A DNA stretch of 8,834 nucleotides from Candidatus Nomurabacteria bacterium RIFCSPLOWO2_01_FULL_41_12 (GTDB lineage: Bacteria; Patescibacteriota; Minisyncoccia; Phycocordibacterales; UBA9973), in the NCBI GenBank assembly GCA_001787035.1, contig MFUY01000012.1, forward strand, positions 1 to 8,834. Direction: 5' to 3'. The notes beneath the pieces are model-generated. The model did no database searches, was not told the origin of the DNA, and saw nothing but the letters and a program-made list of their open reading frames with translations. A program made the position numbers and the translations under genes. Position 1 is the stretch's first letter. Every line of letters begins with the position of its first letter. Positions 5,877 through 8,834 of the stretch are shown one piece after another.

Positions 5877-7925
5877 TTATATTAAAACATAATCAATTGT
5901 TTTTCGCTCCAAATCCGCCCCTTTGACTTTTATTTTAACCCGGTCACCTAGGCGGTATTTCTTCTTCTTCTTTTGTCCCGACAATTCTAGCTTCTTTTCG
6001 TTGAAAATATAAAAATCATCTTTCATATCCCGCACCCGCACCAGACCTTCACATTTTGTTTCTATTTCTTCCACATAAATGCCCCACTCGGTGATGCCGC
6101 TTATAATCCCTTCAAACTTCTGTCCCATCCTTCGGCTCATGTATTCAACTTGTTTGTATTTAATAGAAGCCCGCTCCGCGTCCGAGGCGCGCTTTTCCTG
6201 TTCGGACGAGATTCTGGCGATTTTTTCATATTCATGCAGTTTATCCTTGCCTACTTTTTTCTTAGAAAGATGGTCGTTAAGAAGCCTGTGTACCATAATG
6301 TCCGGATACCTTCTGATGGGGGAAGTGAAGTGCGTATAATGTTCAAATGCCAAGCCGTAATGTCCGATATTTTTAGTGGAATAAATTGCTTTGGCCATAG
6401 ACCTTATCACCGCGCGATGCACAGTGTCAGCCTCGTCTTTCCCCGCCAAATGCTCCAGCAGCCTATTGATTTCGTGTGTTGGGATAAGCCCGTTCTGGAG
6501 CGTTACTTTATGCCCCAAGCTTCGCAAGAAAAACGCCAAGTCGGCCATTTTTTCTTTGCTGGGGAGGTCGTGAATACGATAAATGGACACACTTTCATCT
6601 TGCATTATACCTTTTTTACTTTTGTTTTTTGTGGGCGACAATACTTCTGCCACCTTTTTATTTGCCAGAAGCATAAATTCTTCAATCAATCTATTTGAAT
6701 CGCCTCGTTCTTTTTTAATTACTTTTATCGGGACCCCATTTTTATCCAAGACGAATTTCACTTCCTCCTGATCGAGCGATATCGCGCCTTGAGCAAACCT
6801 TTCTTTGGTTAATTTTTTGGATAAGTTATTCAAGACAGACAGTTCTTTATGGAGCGGGGCTCCGATTTTTTTAATAGATTCTTCGGCTTCCTCGTAAGTA
6901 AATCTTTTTTGAGAATGTATCACTGTGCGTCCAAACCACTCGCTTATGACTTTTGTATTTTTATCTATGGTAAAGACCGCGCTCATTGTCAGCCGGTCTT
7001 TATGGGGCACTAAACTGCATAAATCGTTGGAAAGTATTTCTGGTAGCATCGGTATTGTTCTATCCACCAGATAGACCGATGTCCCTCGCGTTCTAGCTTC
7101 CTCGTCCAAAGCGCTATCAACTTTAACATAGTGCGATACGTCGGCGATATGAATGCCGATTTCATATAATTCCCCCTCCGCAGAAACATTCTTTTCTTCA
7201 GGTCCTCGGTTCTCTGGGGCCCCGACCCCAGCCAGACCGTTCAGAAAAGTATGTTTCTGCTTCAGGTTACTAAATGATATTGCATCGTCAAAATCTTTCG
7301 CATCCGACGGGTCAATGGTGAAAGTGAGGGTTTTTCTGAAATCACGGCGCCCTACATAGTCGCTTTCTTTTATGCCATCATGTTTTATTTTTCTTGCTTC
7401 GTTGTGAACTTTTTCCGGCAACTCCGAATCAAAACCTTTTTCCATTGCGATTGAATGCATTTCGGTATCATTGTCCCCCGGAGTGCCTAGAACTTTTACC
7501 ACGCGTCCTTCCGGCATTTTACGGGGGTCGGGCCAGGAAACTATTTCCACGAAAACTTTAACTCCGGCTCTGGCGCCATGCAATGATTTTTCCGGAATTA
7601 AAATATCCGTGTACATTTTTGTATCGTCCGGCTTTAAAAAGAACATATTATTTTCCTTTTCTAATACTCCGGCAAAATGCATCTTCGCGCGGGAAATTAT
7701 TTTTGATACTTCGGCAGTCTGCCGTCCACTTCCTTTTGGGTGGAGGATTATCTCCACCATGTCTCCATGGAGCGCGGTATTTAAGTGCCTGAAATCAATT
7801 TCCGGGTCCTGCCCGATTCCTGTCCCGACCCCTGTCGGGACTCCGACTTTGGTCGGAGCCACATATCCGGTACCTTTTGATGAGATGGATATAATGCCCT
7901 GAAGTTTATTTGTATTTTTATTCAT
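5877..7925 (-). CDS. rnr: Ribonuclease R (RNB-family 3'-5' exoribonuclease)
   Basis: RNase R degrades structured RNA processively from the 3' end and acts in mRNA decay and rRNA quality control. The 682-residue protein has an N-terminal cold-shock OB fold (about 8-60, GIISISSKGTGYV and ALHGDMVEI), a second OB region (about 82-147), the RNB catalytic domain (about 195-520) and a C-terminal S1 domain (602-682). The catalytic acids lie in TIDPSDAKDFDDAIS: D205, D211, D213 and D214, corresponding to E. coli D272, D278, D280 and D281. HIADVSHYVK and FTSPIRRYPD (533-542) are further RNB signatures. The N-terminal helix-turn-helix region of longer RNase R proteins is absent. Two extra peptides, at 23-38 and about 222-250, coincide with GC-rich palindromes. 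It converges on smc with a 2-nt gap. RNase II is less likely given the two N-terminal cold-shock regions. Confidence 0.95.
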   Translation of the reverse strand: MNKNTNKLQGIISISSKGTGYVAPTKVGVPTGVGTGIGQDPEIDFRHLNTALHGDMVEIILHPKGSGRQTAEVSKIISRAKMHFAGVLEKENNMFFLKPDDTKMYTDILIPEKSLHGARAGVKVFVEIVSWPDPRKMPEGRVVKVLGTPGDNDTEMHSIAMEKGFDSELPEKVHNEARKIKHDGIKESDYVGRRDFRKTLTFTIDPSDAKDFDDAISFSNLKQKHTFLNGLAGVGAPENRGPEEKNVSAEGELYEIGIHIADVSHYVKVDSALDEEARTRGTSVYLVDRTIPMLPEILSNDLCSLVPHKDRLTMSAVFTIDKNTKVISEWFGRTVIHSQKRFTYEEAEESIKKIGAPLHKELSVLNNLSKKLTKERFAQGAISLDQEEVKFVLDKNGVPIKVIKKERGDSNRLIEEFMLLANKKVAEVLSPTKNKSKKGIMQDESVSIYRIHDLPSKEKMADLAFFLRSLGHKVTLQNGLIPTHEINRLLEHLAGKDEADTVHRAVIRSMAKAIYSTKNIGHYGLAFEHYTHFTSPIRRYPDIMVHRLLNDHLSKKKVGKDKLHEYEKIARISSEQEKRASDAERASIKYKQVEYMSRRMGQKFEGIISGITEWGIYVEEIETKCEGLVRVRDMKDDFYIFNEKKLELSGQKKKKKYRLGDRVKIKVKGADLERKTIDYVLI
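7197..7241 (-). repeat. GC-rich palindromic insertion in the RNB domain of rnr
   Basis: CGGT (7207-7210) pairs with ACCG (7236-7239), and CTGGGG (7214-7219) pairs with CCCCAG (7226-7231). GGGGCCCC (7216-7223) is itself a perfect palindrome. The segment encodes about residues 229-243 (NGLAGVGAPENRGPE). These lie in a stretch between the catalytic DFDDAIS block and GIHIADVSHY that is much longer than the short linker usual in RNB enzymes. The reading frame is kept. Confidence 0.5.
7803..7859 (-). repeat. Tandem perfect hairpins encoding an extra peptide in the rnr cold-shock domain
   Basis: Two perfect hairpins sit side by side. GTCCCGAC (7822-7829) pairs with GTCGGGAC (7834-7841), and CTCCGAC (7841-7847) pairs with GTCGGAG (7852-7858); each has a 4-nt loop. 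A weaker third one pairs CGGG (7803-7806) with CCCG (7812-7815). Bases 7812-7859 are exactly 48 nt and encode 16 residues, APTKVGVPTGVGTGIG (23-38). This peptide interrupts the usual cold-shock OB sequence right after GTGYV. Spontaneous origin of two adjacent perfect stems in a conserved domain is unlikely, so an inserted palindromic element is inferred. Confidence 0.65.
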
Positions 7926-7932
7926 TCATTTT

Positions 7933-7965
7933 AATATAAGCACAGCTTGAAATGACGTAATTATA
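7933..7965 (-). promoter_or_regulatory. Candidate promoter elements for rnr
   Basis: Two -10-like elements are visible on the minus strand. TATAAT at 7965-7960 is preceded by TGT, giving an extended -10 and a leader of roughly 28 nt. TATATT at 7938-7933 ends 7 nt before the ATG and would give an almost leaderless transcript. Neither has a convincing -35 box. No Shine-Dalgarno sequence precedes the start. Confidence 0.4.
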
Positions 7966-7984
7966 ACATAAAAATTAAAATAAT

Positions 7985-8013
7985 TTGCTTTTTCTAGCAT
8001 ATTATAATAAACT
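7985..8013 (+). promoter_or_regulatory. Candidate promoter for rpsP
   Basis: TTGCTT (7985-7990) begins 35 nt before the rpsP ATG, as a similar TTGCTT does before rpmF. At 17 nt spacing it meets TAAACT (8008-8013), which would put the start site at the ATG. A perfect TATAAT at 8003-8008 is an alternative -10 with a leader of about 5 nt, but it then lacks a well-placed -35. Either way the leader would be extremely short, and the bases before the ATG (CTCTTTTT) cannot act as a Shine-Dalgarno sequence. Confidence 0.4.
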
Positions 8014-8019
8014 CTTTTT

Positions 8020-8340
8020 ATGTTAAAAATAAGACTGCAGAGAATAGGTAGAAAAAATGACCCTGCGTTTCGGGTGGTTTTGACTGACTCCAAGAACAGC
8101 ACTAAGAGTGGAAGATTTTTAGAAATACTCGGCACTTACAATCCAAAGGCCAAAGAGGATAATTTGAAAAAGAATTTAATAGCTGACCGAATAAAATATT
8201 GGATGAGCAAAGGCGCAAAATGTTCCGACACGATGCATAATTTTTTAGTGCATGATAAGATTATAGAAGGCAAGAAAGTAAACGTGTTGCCGAAGAAGAA
8301 GCCGACAGTTAAAAGAAAGGAGTTGAAAATGAAGAAATAA
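8020..8340 (+). CDS. rpsP: Small ribosomal subunit protein bS16
   Basis: The 106-residue protein begins with the diagnostic bS16 block MLKIRLQRIGRKNDPAFRVV, continues with SGRFLEILGTYNP (30-42), and then has ADRIKYWMSKGAKCSDTMHNFL, which matches the usual RxxYWLxxGAQxSDTV region. bS16 is a 30S assembly protein that binds 16S rRNA. The length is slightly above the common 80-90 residues because of a Lys-rich tail (about 90-106). It is divergent from rnr and is followed after 78 nt by khpA, as in Firmicutes, where rpsP is followed by ylqC/khpA and then rimM and trmD. Here a terminator closes the unit after khpA. Confidence 0.97.
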   Translation: MLKIRLQRIGRKNDPAFRVVLTDSKNSTKSGRFLEILGTYNPKAKEDNLKKNLIADRIKYWMSKGAKCSDTMHNFLVHDKIIEGKKVNVLPKKKPTVKRKELKMKK

Positions 8341-8351
8341 TTTTGTATACT

Positions 8352-8387
8352 TATTACAGTAATAGCAGTATTGGGTCGCAACACTGC
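8352..8387 (+). other. Intergenic inverted repeats between rpsP and khpA
   Basis: GCAGTATTG (8365-8373) can pair with CAACACTGC (8379-8387) around a GGTCG loop, with one A-C mismatch in nine positions. Immediately upstream, TATTAC and GTAATA flank a single A (8352-8364). No T-run follows the hairpin, so a simple intrinsic terminator is unlikely. It may be an mRNA stability, processing or attenuation element between the two genes; the function is not shown by the sequence. TTGTAT at 8343-8348 could be a weak -35 box for khpA. Confidence 0.4.
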
Positions 8388-8418
8388 ATGATTAGAAAGA
8401 TTAATATTTATTAAAAAT

Positions 8419-8778
8419 ATGGAAGAAGCTGATAAGATATTTCTGGAATACGTCGTCAAGGCTCTTGTGGACAATCCGAACGATATAAAGATTGATCGTA
8501 CGGTGGATGAAATGGGAGTGCTCATCACGCTCACCGTGAATCCTGCCGACATGGGTAAGATTATCGGGAGGATGGGCAATACCGCCAAAGCTATCCGCAC
8601 ATTACTGCGGATAATCGGTATGAAGAACAATGCCCGCGTAAATTTGAAGATAAATGAACCCGAAGGTAGCACTAGGCCGGAGCGGGACTCTGTGGGGCGT
8701 CCGGAGGGGCGTATCCCTCAAGCCCCGAGTTCGCTTAAGACTGTAGACCAAGCGATGGAGGATTTGAAAGGAATATAA
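8419..8778 (+). CDS. khpA: KhpA-type KH-domain RNA-binding protein
   Basis: KhpA (YlqC) is a small single-KH protein that binds RNA, usually with KhpB/Jag, and affects cell elongation and RNA regulation in Gram-positive bacteria. The 119-residue product has the family core: FLEYVVKALVDNPNDIKI (8-25), VLITLTVNPADMGKIIGRMG with the GxxG loop at G50-G53, and NTAKAIRTLLRIIG (54-67). The core ends near residue 80. The usual length is about 75-85, so the rest is an extension. Residues 83-105 (GSTRPERDSVGRPEGRIPQA and neighbours) are Arg/Pro/Gly-rich and come from GC-rich palindromic DNA. They are followed by an acidic tail ending in MEDLKGI that may be an original lineage-specific C-terminus. It follows rpsP, the conserved neighbour, and ends 16 nt before a terminator stem. 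No Shine-Dalgarno sequence is visible. Confidence 0.92.
   Translation: MEEADKIFLEYVVKALVDNPNDIKIDRTVDEMGVLITLTVNPADMGKIIGRMGNTAKAIRTLLRIIGMKNNARVNLKINEPEGSTRPERDSVGRPEGRIPQAPSSLKTVDQAMEDLKGI
8677..8729 (-). repeat. GC-rich palindromic insertion within khpA
   Basis: CCGGA (8677-8681) pairs with TCCGG (8700-8704). GAGGG (8704-8708) pairs with CCCTC (8715-8719), or alternatively GGGGC (8706-8710) pairs with GCCCC (8722-8726). It encodes most of the extra Arg/Pro/Gly peptide after the KH domain. Read on the minus strand from 8729 it gives CTCG, GGCTTG, AGGG, one base and TACGCCC in that order, the same series as on the plus strand of nusB at 2125-2154. Confidence 0.55.
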
Positions 8779-8794
8779 ATAAGATATAAATAGA

Positions 8795-8829
8795 AACAAA
8801 AAACACCAATAAAATTGGTGTTTTTTGTT
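8795..8829. terminator. Intrinsic terminator after khpA, likely bidirectional
   Basis: A perfect 16-bp inverted repeat (8795-8810 with 8814-8829) surrounds an AAA loop. The inner stem is CACCAAT with ATTGGTG, bordered by six A on the left and six T on the right. This gives a T-run after the stem in either direction, so it can end the rpsP-khpA transcript and also a transcript entering from the right. It is the only convincing intrinsic terminator in the window. Confidence 0.92.
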
Positions 8830-8834
8830 ATTGA

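Noticed and set aside
5884..5903. AAAACA/TGTTTT inverted repeat as a terminator for smc
   Set aside because: The stem is only 6 bp and almost all A-T with an 8-nt loop, and it lies inside rnr coding sequence. It is too weak to call.
8365..8387. Hairpin as part of a tRNA or small RNA gene
   Set aside because: No cloverleaf, T-loop or anticodon pattern can be built around it and no T-run follows.
8136..8672. Minus-strand open frame opposite rpsP and khpA (178 codons)
   Set aside because: Both plus-strand genes are well-known families and the frame spans their intergenic gap. It has no motif.

Overview
The window reads as a compact, moderately AT-rich bacterial chromosome segment with standard-code genes, very short intergenic gaps and unusually trimmed housekeeping proteins. 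Examples are a threonyl-tRNA synthetase without TGS and editing domains, a 717-residue SMC with a Rad50-type CPxC hook instead of a hinge, and a NusB fused to a Nudix domain. These traits, and starts without clear Shine-Dalgarno sequences, suggest a Candidate Phyla Radiation (Patescibacteria, Parcubacteria-like) organism. That placement is inference from gene character, not from a database comparison.

Layout from left to right: the 3' end of gyrB (+); thrS (-), which ends 1 nt from gyrB; a 74-nt divergent spacer with candidate promoters in both directions; a tight + strand cluster rpmF, nusB-Nudix, rnc, smc (gaps of 11, 16 and 4 nt); rnr (-), which ends 2 nt from smc; a 94-nt divergent spacer; rpsP (+); a 78-nt spacer with a hairpin; khpA (+); and a strong 16-bp bidirectional terminator at the right edge. 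No RNA genes, CRISPR arrays, transposase genes or phage genes are visible. There is no gene-free stretch longer than 300 bases.

Most genes serve information processing: topology (GyrB), chromosome organisation (SMC), tRNA charging (ThrRS), ribosomal proteins (bL32, bS16), rRNA antitermination and processing (NusB, RNase III), RNA decay (RNase R) and RNA binding (KhpA). The rpmF-nusB-rnc-smc cluster puts a ribosomal protein, rRNA antitermination, rRNA processing and chromosome folding in one likely transcript.

The least expected signal is a set of short GC-rich palindromic segments inside otherwise AT-rich reading frames of nusB, smc, rnr (twice) and khpA. They keep the frame, fall where the proteins have extra low-complexity Gly/Pro/Val/Arg peptides, and can form hairpins. 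The copies in nusB and khpA share a recognisable core in opposite orientation. This resembles the protein-coding palindromic elements known from Rickettsia and may be a dispersed palindromic repeat family that inserts into essential genes. Other points of interest are the hooked SMC, the NusB-Nudix fusion, an Asp-to-Asn change at a metal-site position of RNase III, and signs of leaderless transcription.
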